Origin: Paragordius varius
Lineage: Eukaryota > Nematomorpha
Reading direction: 5' to 3'
Assembly (NCBI GenBank): GCA_964247055.1
Contig: OZ176053.1
Span: forward strand, 4,588,001 to 4,652,000
DNA length: 64,000 nt
This document shows, one piece after another, positions 11,256 through 25,100 of the stretch; the first letter of the stretch is position 1, and every line of letters begins with the position of its first letter. The notes beneath the pieces are model-generated. The model did no database searches. It worked only from the letters and a program-made list of their open reading frames with translations, and had not been told where the DNA came from. The translations under genes and the position numbers were made by a program.

Positions 11256-12420
11256 TCTATACATATTTATAAAAATGGAAAATGCTGGCTTTGTGAACTG
11301 TTTCCGGAAAACCGGTAGAGCCATTCAAATCCAAATGTCGAAAAAATATAATCATTAATGAATGCCCTGACAATAGCTTCCCCCTTTTTTTAAATTAGGT
11401 CTCCAATTCGGGCCCACCCCGTGTAAAAAACGGGTTTTTTTGAAAACAGTCCATAAAAATCGTGTTGAGACAATTTTCCGGAAAACGTGTTGGAGATTTT
11501 TTTTACTTATTTTCGATTGCGCCGAACATAGTCGGCTCGCTTATTTAATTTAGGCCCTCTTTTTAACCGCTCCCCCCGTAAAATGACATTTTTTCAAAAA
11601 AATTAAGACCACAAAAATAATTTGTTTAATCTTTTTTTCACCCAAAGTATAAGACCGTAAAAATTAAATAGGATCCCAGGTAGTTGCCGTAAAAAGGGAA
11701 AATTAGCGTTTCTTTGATGATAGCTGCTGGGTAAGAAACTACCCGCCAAAAATTGCGCCACTATATAGAAATTACGTTGTTTTGGAGCTATTTTAAAGAA
11801 AACTTATGCCATATGAGCTCATTTAAAGTTTGAAATATTACCCGTAACTAGGTAAATTAAGTTCAGGCCTTTTTTTATTAGCCGTTAATTGGGGCCTTTA
11901 TGCCCTAAAAATACGCCATCATATAACGATTATTTAGTGTTGAGGTATTTTTTCGAATATTCCATGAGACGATGGTCTCAAAGATGATTTCAAATATTTT
12001 CTCTATAAAGGCAACAAATTTAACTCAGCGCTTTTTCCTATAGGCCTATGGGTAGGGGTCTACCGGTTTAAAACTGAGAGGCCATACAAAAATAGCGTGG
12101 CTTTGGAGCTAATTTTCAAAAAACTTAAGAAGCCATACGAGTTTAATAAAGGCTTTAAATATTACCCATAAAAAGGTAAAAATTATAGTATAGCGGTTTT
12201 TTCTGTTAGCCGTTGGGGCCTTTACACCAGTAAATAATATATTAGTATGAATTCAAGGTTCTGAAAATCCTATGAGATCATAGCTATTAAATAATGTTTC
12301 GAAATAATCCACATATATGGATCATTTTACTAATCCCTTTTTTCAAATAGCCCCCCCCCCCCCCCCCGCCCCAGTAGAAGGACTTCCTCGGGCTGCGTAG
12401 CAGCACGAGATTTACGCTAG
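11256..12420 (+). mobile_element. Helitron-like non-autonomous element, copy B (1165 bp, intact ends)
   Basis: Starts A|TCTATACATATTTATAAAAA and ends GCTGCGTAGCAGC hairpin, ACGAGATTTACG, CTAG|T at 12417-12421. Insertion between A and T with no target duplication, a 5' TC, a 3' hairpin 12 nt before CTAG: textbook Helitron termini. A poly-C run (12352-12367) precedes the hairpin. The interior holds diverged repeated modules of about 250 bp (words such as TTACCCGTAA, GGGGCCTTTA, GGTAAA). No Rep/helicase coding capacity is seen. Confidence 0.8.
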
Positions 12421-12439
12421 TACAAGAAAAATGTAAACG

Positions 12440-13075
12440 AGCCGAGATTGCGCGGTAAGAATTTTAATAGATGCTAGATTATGACATCGAAAAAATTATG
12501 TAAAAAATGCGTAACATATTTAGCAACTTTTTTGTAGCTAATTGGATGATTTGAAGCATGTTGACAACGATATAGCAACACTTAAATATATAAAAATTTA
12601 ATATTGGTTCTGAACATTTCTATTACCTCAGAACTTTGATCAAAATCTTAGTTCATCTTTAATTTTATGTTAAATACAGATTGTTTTTTAGAAAAATTTA
12701 CCCTAATTTAAAAACAAACGAACCTTAAAATAAACTTATGAATTAATTTTTAAGGAAAATATCCCCTTTTTTGTAAAAACCCTTTTTATGTCAATATTTG
12801 GAGTACTTTTGAATTTTATTTTGGGGGATTTCGCCTATTTTGGAGGATTCCAAAAGTATGAGACTTAGTAGCCGACATCTAATTTTACAAAAATATTGTT
12901 TTGCTTAAAATATTTAGTTTATAATATATTTTAGTAATATTTTGAAACGAAGTATTTAGCTTTCACCAAAAAAGTTATTTAACAAAATGTTCTCAAATTT
13001 CAACATTTACTGATATAGAGCAGTTATCAAAAAAGTGTAAATCAGTCGTAAGGGCCACCAAAAGCACCACGATAA
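12440..13075. repeat. Half-copy of the foldback family
   Basis: Shares CGAGATTGCGCGGTAAGAATTTT, CATCTAATTTTACAAAAATATTG and the terminal AAGGGCCACCAAAAGCACCACGATAATC with the copies at 33720-35700 and 62880-63850. Confidence 0.5.
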
Positions 13076-14359
13076 TCTTCATGCTCCTATAATACCTATA
13101 TCACAGGATATTTATTGTGGACCACGTAAAAATTATACCTTGTTTAATTCAATATATAAGCAATATTTTGTAAGCGTATTTTTTGAAGCATGTTGTGGGA
13201 AATATTTTAAGAGATTTTAAAAATACTTTTTTTATGATCGAATTTTTTGTAAAAAGATAGTTTTTAAATTAAAGTTACAAAAAATGTCTTTAATTGATAA
13301 ATTTTTTATATAAAATAGGCTATATCTCTTAAAATAAATGCAAAAGGGCTGAGATGCAATTTAAATTTTTAATATACGTTAGATTACGAAGCAAAATAAT
13401 TGGAAAAAGCACCTTTTAAAAAATGTAAAATATTCTTTATTTAAGATATCTTAAATAGGTTGAAACTGTATAAAAATAATTTTAGATTTAAGAGTATTTA
13501 TACAATACCATGTTTAACAATTTTGGTTCGTATCTAGAAAGTGCTTAAATTGTTGCGCATCTAATTGTTAAATACATCATTTGCCTACTGTGATGTCTCC
13601 CTTACAAATGGACTTTTCATCGAAATTAGGTGAGGTGTGCTATTTAGCACTTATTTGAATAAAATTGGTCCGATATTTTTTTACTATTTTTTTACAAATA
13701 CAGATAACGAGTATGTAGCGAGCATTTGCGGCGCCCAATTCAAGAATCGATGGCACCCTCTCTCTTGCAGGGCCAAAAATCTCAATCATAACCTTGAAAA
13801 ATAGAAACTCCTAATTCGTTTCTTAAATCATGGCTCCTAGGTTGTAGACACCCTTCCACCCTCTTGTGCCACTGTAGATCGCTTTTTATCTATAATTCGT
13901 AAATTTTTATATTTTTGCCTTCTACTGGAAAAGGGTTATTACGTGATATATGTTAAAGTTCGGACTGGTTAACAGAGCTGTACAATGGTCAACTCACTAC
14001 AAGCCCCACTTTCTAAAAACGGATTTTGCCATGTTATTACTGAAGTATGTTTGAAATATCATTTATTTTATTTGCATTAAATATTTAATTTATTGTCAAA
14101 ATATTTTTGATCCGATTCATAATTATTATTTTGGCTAAATGACACCTATCTACAGTGAATGTTAGTTCATTTATAAGTTTTACAAATTTATAGTTGTTAG
14201 GGCCTTGGGAGGATTTGGAGCCTATTGACCAGCATGTACTTTTTAAAGTGGATAAATTAATTTGAAATAAAATTATAATGGCATATGAATTAAACAGCGA
14301 AATTCCTACAAATTTTAATATTTTACATATGTTAAAGCAATCAGTCTAAGAATGATGTA
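13076..14359. other. Intergenic, nothing recognised
   Basis: About 13600-13990 is clearly less A+T-rich than its surroundings (GCGGCGCCC, GGCACCCTCTCTC, CACCCTTCCACCC), which could be an old insertion or exon relic. No frame stays open long enough to call. Confidence 0.4.
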
Positions 14360-14521
14360 CAGTGGCGTATGCAGTAAAAGATTGTTAGTGCAAACTAATC
14401 TTAATGAACACAAAACAAGGGGACAATTTTCATATATTAAAGTCCTATTTATAAACATATCCATAATATCCCCCTATTAAGATTATTTTGCACTAACAAT
14501 CTTTTACTGCATACGCTACTG
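14360..14521. mobile_element. CAGT-ended mariner-type MITE, copy 1
   Basis: Flanked by TA on both sides. Ends CAGTGGCGTATGCAGTAAAAG and its reverse complement CTTTTACTGCATACGCTACTG. Long inverted repeats around a short centre (TCCATAATATCCCC) let the element fold into one hairpin. TA duplication plus CAGT termini point to Tc1/mariner. Confidence 0.8.
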
Positions 14522-14627
14522 TATATCTAAAACCAATTTTTCTGCACTTGATTGAATAAAAGGAAGAAGCTGTAAACACATATTTTTTATTTTGTTGTAT
14601 CAAGTATTCATTAATATTTTTTTGTAA

Positions 14628-14787
14628 CAGTAGCGTATGGCATAAAACATTATTAGTCCATAAAAGATTAAAATATGTTTTAGCCTAATTTTATATATAC
14701 ACATATCCATAATATCCCCTTGTTTTTTAAAAATAACATTTTTTTATTCTTTTATGGACTAATATTGTTTTATGCCATACGCTACTG
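14628..14787. mobile_element. CAGT-ended mariner-type MITE, copy 2
   Basis: CAGTAGCGTATGGCATAAAAC...CATACGCTACTG followed by TA. Same family as 20326-20486, with inverted repeats of about 60 bp. Confidence 0.8.
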
Positions 14788-14920
14788 TAAATGCATGAGG
14801 AAAACTTTAGTATTTTATTTTTTATGTACACACAATAGTTGGTATTATAAAATTGTAAACATATAGTGTAGTATAATAGTAAATACACTAAATACCTCTT
14901 CAACCATAATTTTAATATGA

Positions 14921-15036
14921 CAGTAGAGTATGGTATAAGTAAACTCTGTCCCTTATAAAATATAAAATAAATGTTAGACTATGGGAATAAAATTGTTTAA
15001 TTTCAATTATTGGTTGTTTTTTAACATACGCTACCG
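14921..15036. mobile_element. CAGT-ended mariner-type MITE, copy 3 (diverged)
   Basis: CAGTAGAGTATGG...CATACGCTACCG followed by TA. It is shorter and more diverged than its neighbours, so it is likely the oldest of this local cluster. Confidence 0.65.
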
Positions 15037-15659
15037 TAAATATTTATATGCATTTTTACACTTTCCATACTTTTTGTACATAGTAAGATATCCATACATT
15101 TAAATACAATGTGTACATATAGTTTTTTACAATTTTTACAAAACCATACTTTGGAAACAAACAATCAACCTCTACCTATAAATATATTACTATTAATGAT
15201 ATGTAATTTTTCCGCAATTTTTTTCCACAAAGTTGTTGAATCTTTTTATATTTGCTAGTATTTTTATATACGCACATATAAATAAATAGCGGATGCATCT
15301 ATAATATACCTTTTTTTCATACCACACAAACATTATCTTTTTTGTTCAAATTATAAGAACTGTAACAGACAATGTTGCTTTTGCAAGTCTTGATGGCTCC
15401 CTTTTTAAATTTCTAAAAAATAATTATATACACAAAAAAGTACATGGCTATTTATGTATATATATAGTACGTAATGTACATATATTCGCTCTACCTTTTT
15501 TATATGCGTCTATTAAACGCATAAAATAAGTTTTTGCATCCAAAAAGACACAGTATTTGAGTCCCCATAATATATTTAAATATAAATATCACCGTTTATG
15601 TATATATGTGACACAATATATTTTTTTTGTAAGATTAACCACGCATTATTCTATTATAA

Positions 15660-15782
15660 ATGAAAATCAATAAAACAATTTATGGACCACGATTCTGTAG
15701 ACATTGTCCCATTATTCCAATCCAAAATGTGTGCGTATACTGTGGTTTTCCATTGCCGATAAATACCAATAAAAAGATTTAG
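15660..15782 (+). CDS. Possible 40-aa zinc-ribbon micro-protein
   Basis: An ATG ORF of 40 codons ending TAG, with an in-frame stop just upstream of the ATG. It reads YGPRFCRHCPIIPIQNVCVY followed by CGFPLP, giving two CxxC knuckles (CRHC and CVYC) spaced by 10 residues, as in zinc ribbons. It lies about 490 nt upstream of LRIG on the same strand. I do not recognise the family. It could be a genuine microprotein, a terminal exon of a gene whose other exons I missed, or chance; the paired CxxC is the only positive evidence. Confidence 0.3.
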   Translation: MKINKTIYGPRFCRHCPIIPIQNVCVYCGFPLPINTNKKI

Positions 15783-16151
15783 TAAAATATTTTATTACAT
15801 TCATATAATCGCGCATAACTTTTATTTTGAAACAACTTTGTGGCATACCCCAACCAAATTTTTATGCTTATATGACCATTATTTTTATTATCATTTATTT
15901 TCTCGCCCAAAAAGATTAAATTTAAAAACACTATTCATATGCATACACATGTTTATGAACATAAACACAAAAATTAGTGTGGATAGATACCTTTAATTGC
16001 TATACCATATTTTATTAATCACGTTTGTTTCATTTTGAAATAAAAAGAGACACCCAGTAGCCAAAAATGATTTGATCTATGTTAGAAAAAAACTTTTAAC
16101 CTCTATCACTGAATAATTGTATGATACCTTGAAAATGAAATCTCTTATACA

Positions 16152-19100
16152 ATGATGTTTATATTGCTGACAATTATTCAAACTGCGGTCGTTATACTAG
16201 TCTCGTTTATAAGGATACTTAGTGCCCAAAAAATTATGGATTGTTTATCGGATTGCATTTGCTCCAGACCAGATTTAAATATTTTGGATATGGATTGTTC
16301 TAGACATCATTTTACGGAAATACCCAAAAAAGCAATCCCTTCTAACATTCGAACATTGTAATTAAAATATTTAATTTACAAATTTTAAAAAAATATAATG
16401 CAAAAAACAACAGATTATATTTTGTGTTTTATAATTTTAGAAATTTTAAACTCAATCAAATTCATGCTTTGAATGCAAATCAATTCAAGGGGATGAAAAA
16501 CTTGATAAAACTGTAAGTATTTATTTGTTTTATAATATGTGGAGTTATATCACCTAGATTTTTATAATATAAAATTAACCAACTAAAATCAAAATTAAAT
16601 TATGAATTTTGTGATTTATTACTAAGATTTTGTCACAGTTTTTTTATCGAATCGGCTTATCATCCTATTATTTTATGGTTTATTTAGGGTATATTCTTCG
16701 TTTTATTGATTAAATAATGTGTTAGGTTATCCTTTTTAATTTACTTAAAAATTTTATAAAACATAATATTACTAATTTTATTGCTGTACATTTATTTTTC
16801 GCCATGTGATAAAAAAACAAGGGGCAAAGATAAAATTGCTTTTGGGTTTCGGGGCATAAAGTGTTTAAATACTAGGATAGAGAGTAGGAGCTCTTTACAA
16901 TTTATATATATAATGTATTCAAAAAATATTTTTACATTTTTTGACCATTAAACGATAATAATAATTTTACTTTTTAATTACTAAAATTTAATTCTTAAAA
17001 ACACCATATTTAGTTATATGTACACCCTTATAATATATTTTGTTATTAAGAATTTATTTTTAATACCAATTTTTCTTTTTTAAATTATATATAACAATTT
17101 ATGGCTTAAATTACACTTTGTGAGGAAAAAAAATAAATAAGGTACAAACCATTTCTCTTCTCAGCATGAAGAAATTCGACACTTTATCCCTGACTGCATT
17201 TGTTGCAAAAAAAATTTTTTTTTGTTTAAACATGCTTAATAAGTAAAGGTGAGTAAATACTTATATTTTTATATATATGTAATGTAATAAGGTTTAAGAA
17301 GGAAAAAATGACATAAATATTAAAGTAAGTTTCATGTATTTTTTATAGATGTGTTTACAAAATATAGACTACTCCTGTAAAATAGGTATAAAAAATATTA
17401 TATACTATTAAAAATATAAATACCTATTTTTCTCTAATATAACGTATAGTATAGTATAGTATATATATAATTATGGTATCCAAAAACTATTTAATCTTTG
17501 ATATGTTAATCTAATGTCTGTAATTTTTACATATTATTTTACATTTTTACTAAATAGGTAAAATATATAAGATATCCCTCATGAATGGGAATGTTTCAAT
17601 TATAGTTCTCACCTTAATTGTTTTCGTTTAGTTATTAAAATAAGCCCTTTACATTCAAACTATTTAAGCCTAAACTTAATCCACATTTAGATACAAAAGC
17701 TTTTAATCCAAATAAATGACCAATTATACTGTTAAATTGCTTTTTTAATGAATAAATGGATATAATGCCAATTTTAATATGCAATATAATTTTTTAAAAT
17801 ATTAAAACATCAATTTCAAATAGTTGAAAGTTTTATTTCTATATAGTTATTCAATATTGCAACTTTCCAAAAATTATTACTTAACTTCGGTGCAATCATT
17901 TTTGTCAACTTTGCTTTAATTAAATTATCGAACACGATCCCAAAAAATTAGAGTTTTGACAGCGGGAGTATTTTATATTTATTTACATTTCTCCAGCAAA
18001 ACATCGAGTTTGGTGTGAAAAATATCATAATTTAGAAAAAAACGTGCGTTTTTCATTTTTTCTAACAAAAAATTTGCCCAACGTGACATTTATACATTTT
18101 TTGATTTGGTCTTGCTAAATATCCAACTGTGTGTATTTTTTTATATTTAAAAATAAGAGGATCATTTATCATTTTAAAGAAAGTATTATCCATTTCGTTA
18201 TCATAAAATTGTTTTGAGAATATCAACATTATACGTGTCTAAATGACAAATTGAAATGATGTTTGTTGCTTAAACTATTTTTATCCTAAAAAATATTTTT
18301 TTGCATTGGATATAACCCTAAGTTTAAAGTTATTTTAAATTAATAAATAAATATTGTAATTATTACAGAGATTGTATTGGGATTAATGAGTCCTTTTGTC
18401 TAACAATATAACAATATTTAATGTATATATTGATTATTCATCAAATTAAGTGTTTAGTTTATAAATAAATTCTAACACATATATTCATATTAAAATTAAT
18501 TTTATTCATAATTTTTAAAAAAAGTGTTATTTATTTATGTAAAGTGCCATGATGGCTAACAGGGAAAAAATTTCCATCTAAAACAATGTATAATTCATCA
18601 AGTTTTGTTAATTTTTTTCTTATCTTATATGTGTAAAAACAAGTTTAAAAAATGAATAATTATAAAAAAAAATATTATTACACAATATGTTTATAATTTT
18701 TATGAAATAAATACTAGAGCAGGTGCTTTAACTTTTTATAATAATTTTTTAGGCTTGATTTATAGTATATAATACCTATCTTACCATACCAAACAGTATA
18801 AAAATTAATTTTAAAAACACTAAATACTGTGATAAGAAGATGGTCAGTTTTTATTAATATTATAAATTATACAATGTAAAGGTTTTCGTATGCGTTTTTG
18901 AAGATAAAATTTAAGTTTGAGATGCCCTTATGTCTAACAATTTTTTGATTATCATTATTCACATATTTTCTTTTGCTTGTTGCAAAATTTATATATAAGT
19001 GGTTGGTTTGAAGAACAATAGCACAATAAATATATATATTTGTTTAAAATTTTTAAATCCCAAGAGCTTAAAATATTTTTTTATTTTTGGTTTATAAGTG

Positions 19101-22100
19101 GGGAAAACCACTCCACAAGCGCTATTTATTACAAATTTTTTTAACAGAAGGTATTAAATACATTTCATTAACAAATTATTTTAAGTAGAGTTTTAGTTTG
19201 TATGTATAAAATATTACAAATAATTTACCTTTCTCTTATTAAAAATTATTATATAAATATATATAATGTATGTATATGGAGATATTTATTAAGCCTTTTT
19301 ATTTATCCCAAGATTAAATTAAGTCTCTCTCTCTATTTACATTTACAAAATATTTTTAAAACATATTTACTCATTAAACCTAAATCAAACAAAAAAAGTT
19401 TTTCAATAAATGTGAAAATTTTAAAGTGCTTAATTTCAAGTTAATGAGAAAATTTTTTATTGCATATCCATATTAAATTTGATATGTAGAATTATTTTTA
19501 AAAACTGAAAAACAAATATATATATATATGGATGATGATTTTCCGTTAAATTTCAAACTTTACTAAAAAATTTGATAGCATTCATAAGTATATTATTGGC
19601 CGCCGCCATAAAAATTTATTTTCATTATTTCCTTTTTATGGAGGCAGGAACGTTGGCCTTTTTATGTATAATAAATTATTATAAATATTCATTAGATATT
19701 TATAAATTTTATAATAATTTCACAATTTTAGGGTTACTAAAGTTTAATTTAAAAGTTAAATGGCCTTTATAGGTGCCTGCCGTCTTTCTATTTTTTACGC
19801 GATAATTTTAGTTTGATATTCGGAGTTTCCTTTTTAACTTATAAATAATACAATTCACATTTTATTTTAGAACGAAAAAAATCTTCTACGGACATAATGT
19901 TTTATTCATCATTATATTAATTTACACCATTATGTACTTTGTATGGAAAAGATTTATTGACAACCAAATAGGATATAGCAATAATTATAATTGGTATTTA
20001 CCATATTTAAAATATTTATATAATAGGGATTTGAGTAACAATGCCATGAGGTACATTGAACCACAAGCCTTTCAAACAATAACCAAATTACAGGAATTGT
20101 ATATATATCTCCTTTTTTATTTCAAATTTACATCTAATATACATTAATTAATAATTATTTGTTTATCAAAATTTATGATAACTAAATATCACAAATGTTT
20201 CCTTAATTAATCAATTAATTTTATAATGTAACCAATGTTTGTTTAAACACGGCGTTTAAAATGGATGTTTTGTAAGTTTTTCATTAATTATTACCACAGA
20301 ACATATACAGCAAACGGAAATATTACAGTAGCGTATGACATAAAACAATATTAGTCCATAAAAGAATAAAAAATTGTTTTTTAAAAAAACAAGGGGATAT
20401 TATGGATATGTGTATCTAGGCTTGTTTTTAAAAAAAACATTTTTATTCTTTTATGGACTAATATTGTTTTATGTCATACGCTACTGTAATAAATTACCTA
20501 TGTATATTTGCTTATAATATTAGCGATTTTTTATAAATACACTGTATAAATTAAGCCATTTCTTTTATCAATATAGAAAACTTCAATATAACCAACTCAA
20601 ATCTATACCGTATTTTGCAGAGGAAAATGCATTGTCCCACCTATATATGTATGATTTATTATAATATTTAAATCTTACGCAAAACATAGTCAACAGACTT
20701 TTAAATCCCTTCCTTTCTTTATATTACGTTTTTTGCCCTAAAACTACCCGTAAATTAGTTTTTTAGACCGACTTTTTGTAAACCTCATGAGAGAATATCA
20801 ATTTTATATGGTCCTTGACATTTGTTTTATTAAGCAATGATTAAACTAAACATCTTTTTAAATTAGTCCATTCATAGAGACTCAATCGATGTATGCGCTT
20901 AATATCTAATAATTTTTTCGACTAGGTCAGAGCATCGGGTGACTGGGCGTATCTAGAATATTAGTTATCTAATTAATTTTCTTAAAAAATATTATATTCT
21001 ATATTTAAAATATTTATAGACAACACAATGATATAACACAGTTAACACCATTAAATATGAGAAATTTGGGAGAGCTAATCACTTTAGACCTGGGATTCAA
21101 CAATATTAGCAGGCTTGTTCCAGGAACCTTTACGCAAAGAAACCAAAAATTAAGACAATTGTAATAATATATAATATATATTTAAATATTCTAATAAATT
21201 TATTACAAACAGTTTTAAAAATTAAGATTAACATTTAAATTGATACTAATTTGTATTGTAACCATTTAGGTTTTTAAACAACAATTATATTGGCAATCTT
21301 TATGATGGCTTTTTCGATGACTTATCATCATTAGAATGGCTCAAGCTTTCCAAAAATCGGATTTATGAATTACCAGATTTACTATTTGCAAAACTCCCCA
21401 AATTAAAATATTTGTAAGTAGTTATAATATATACATCATTAATTAAACGATATAATTGTAAAATATAATTTTGTTTAATAAAACAATAATTTAAAACGTT
21501 GAAATTCGGGAATATTTAAATACTTAAAAAACTTTAACAAACCGATTGATTTATGTTTTATAATTTTATAAATTGTAAATCTGTCAGTATAGGAAATTTT
21601 AAACTTACATCTTATTTATTTATTTATTTACAGAGAAATCAACAGAAATAAATTGCATACACTGAGAAGTTTAGCCTTTAACGGGTTAAAAAGTTTGGAA
21701 ATATTGAAGATAAAACGTAACAACATCAATAAATTAATGGATGGTGCCTTTTTTGGCTTGGATGGCATAATAAGCTTGTAAGTTGATTTTATGAATCCAA
21801 TATTATAATTTGTACTTTGCGCAAAAACCTCTTAAAATTTACTTTTAAGAAATTCAAGAAAATTTAATATATATCTTTATTTATTTTATAGGCAACTTGA
21901 CAATAATGAAATCGATACCATTAATCGTAATTGGTTATATGGATTAACGCATCTAGAAAATCTTAGCTTATCATTCAACAAAATCACCCAATTTGATCCT
22001 CATACATGGGAACCAGTTGCTAATCTAAAAGAATTGTATATTTTTAGAAGAATATTAGAAATTAGCTAAACGGCCTATTATTTAGAATATACAAAAATGA

Positions 22101-25100
22101 TTTACTTTTTTTCTTTTACGTGGTTTTTTAGAGATTTAAGTCATAACGCAATTACGAGATTGGAACAAAATGCATTCGAATACTTGCCTCAACTTAGAGT
22201 TTTGCGACTAAACGGAAATCAAATCAAATACGTTCATATTGATGCATTTCGTAATCTAGAATCGCTAATACATCTGTATGTTATTTATACCATTTTATAT
22301 ATTAATTAGACAGTGATCACTTATATGTGTTATTTGAAAGGATTTTACTTTATGAAATTTATTTTTTTCGTAAAATGAAATTACAAAAGCTATTTTATTC
22401 CTCTATTTATTTTTTAGTGATATGTCGTTCAATCAATTCACGGATGCTTTGGCACAATCCCATACTTTTCATGAAGACGAGTCATATTATACAGCAGAGC
22501 AATCCGAAAAGTCACCACAAAACCAAATTCAAAACCGACAGTCTTATTTAGGGAAATCTAGATCCACCCTAGTTACAAATGCATTATGCCATTTATCCTC
22601 CTTGGCCAAATTAAATTTAGAGGATAATTCGATTGAAACACTAGATATAAGTAGCGATAATTTGTGTTTAGTTAAATTGCTGTCAAATGCACAGTTGAAA
22701 ATATTTAATGCAAATAATAACCCCATAAACCGAATTCATACGGATTCAATATTGAATAATGAGCAGGCAAAAACTTTATGGCCCAATAAAAAGACTGATG
22801 ATACTGCCTTTGATAGTAAATTAAAAGCTTTGAATCAAACTTCTATCCTAACACAATATCCTTTGAGCCCAACCATAAAACAATTGTAATTTTCATATTA
22901 ACTATATAGTTTTATCCTAATATGTTATATAGTAATTGATAATAAAAGATTTTGATGTTTTAAGACTTAATTTCTGGCCAAAAGATGATAAAATTTAAAA
23001 TTTTTTTAAATATTCCATATATATATCTATATATATATATAGACGAATCAATACAACAATGTTGATATGTGATTGTGATACATTATTACAAGTTCCTTTA
23101 TGGTTTAATCCATGGATCACTGAGGAACAACAAAAATTTTCAGCTTTGTCCAATTTCAATGCTAAAAACACCGAAAAAAATGAACAAACACCATTTGGGA
23201 ATGGGTTACATTGTTTAGCGCCTTATCATTTAACTAATCTCAATGTTATGGATTTGAAAGCCATCAAAGAAAACTCTGAAACTATACAATCACTATGTTC
23301 TCAAATATTCTCAATGGATTCTCCGTCAAAAACAACGTTCAGTAATACTAATAGGGATGGTACCCAAATACATTTAAACCAAATTCCTAATGGAGAAACA
23401 AAGAACATTGAAACATTGTTACAATATCCGTCAACCAGTGGACAAACAAATTTAACACCAACTAATGATTTGACTTACCTGAAAGATGCACCACAACCTG
23501 AGAACCCACTTTTGGCTATTCTGGGAAAAATGGAGCAAAAATCAATGCATAAAAAGTTCGATTCATTTTTAATTATATTTTCAAAAAAATATAAAAAAAT
23601 CTAAATAAATATCTGTTTTGTTTTTTAGATCAAATTTGTTGACCGCATTTATTCCGTATGGCGCTGTTTCCATCACCCGAAATTCTGAACCAAAAATGGA
23701 TGTCATACGAGGTACATCAACTTCCAAAATTCCAATGATAAGAAAAAAATTAGATCAGCGATTTAATACAGGAAACGCCTTGATTTGTAATGCTGAAATA
23801 GCAGTTTTACATCACGAAAATCCTTTTATATCATTACCAAAAACTGGCAAAACCGTATATACTAAAACAAAAGGTATCCTGAATCCATCTTTGATGGATC
23901 AACATGAAATGCTTGAAGTAGTTTGGGAGAAGGGAAATCAAGTTATAGATGCCCGATTAGCAAGCAATGATCGACATTATAAAATTGATGAAATTTACTA
24001 TGTCAAAGAGAAAAGTTTTCAAAATGAATTTGGAAATGGTGAGCGGTATTCGCAAAATGGAACCGTACCTACCAAAAAATCTAAATTGAAAACGTAATTA
24101 TTTAATCTTTGAAAAAATGTATTGTTTCTCCTCAATGCTTTTTTTGGAATTTCTTTTTATTTTAGTTATGTTAATATATTTCTTACCAAATCTGTACATT
24201 TTTATTTAACAGATATGTCATTGGTATACGGAGTAAGCTATTACTTTATCCTATTGTTAATGATGTCCATAGTGGAACGTACAAATGTGTAGCACAATCT
24301 CGTTTTCTTCAACAATGGATAGAGGTGTATGGATATGAAAATTTGCCTCCATCCCTTTTTATGTACAATTTCGGGGCAGACTTGATAAATTCTGCGCCCC
24401 TAAATCAGAACAAAAACAACGGCAGACCATTTGGAACAACTGAAAATCAACTTTATAGGGCTGTTTCACCACGAATGCGGGTTTCAGTTCTTGTATCACC
24501 ATATCTTGTAACAAATAGTGATCCATTTTATAACACAATCAATAAAGACGACCATCTTACCCAAAATGACCACGATAATCTCGATAAATTTAATCAAGAT
24601 CAAGTGTATAATGCGGAAAAGAAATTGGTTGAAGCGCATAAAATTATGACGGTAAGGGTTGGAGGAACTGCTAAACTGGAATGTGCCGCTGAGGGAAGAC
24701 CTACACCTCAAGTTGCATGGCAGAAAGTTAGAAAAGTTTCCAAATCTCATAGACAATCACCCATGTCAGATTCTTTCAGGTAAAAATATCGATTAACATG
24801 TATAGTTTTTGAAAAATATGATGGTGTTTTATTATTACAATATATTTTTTTCTCGCACATTTAGAACGAAAGATTCGACTACCGAAAAGTATGAAATTGC
24901 CGATTTTCCTGCAGCCCGTGAAAGGCGAATGCGCGTAATTCCTTCTGCTGCCTATCTACATGCTACAACAAACATATATGATAATTTCAAAAAATTCGAT
25001 AAATTTCACAAATTAGATTTATCTCTAACTTCAACACCACCCGCACCCAAATACAATTACAGAAATGGCTATGAGAGCGAGACGTTTGGTGACACCCAGG

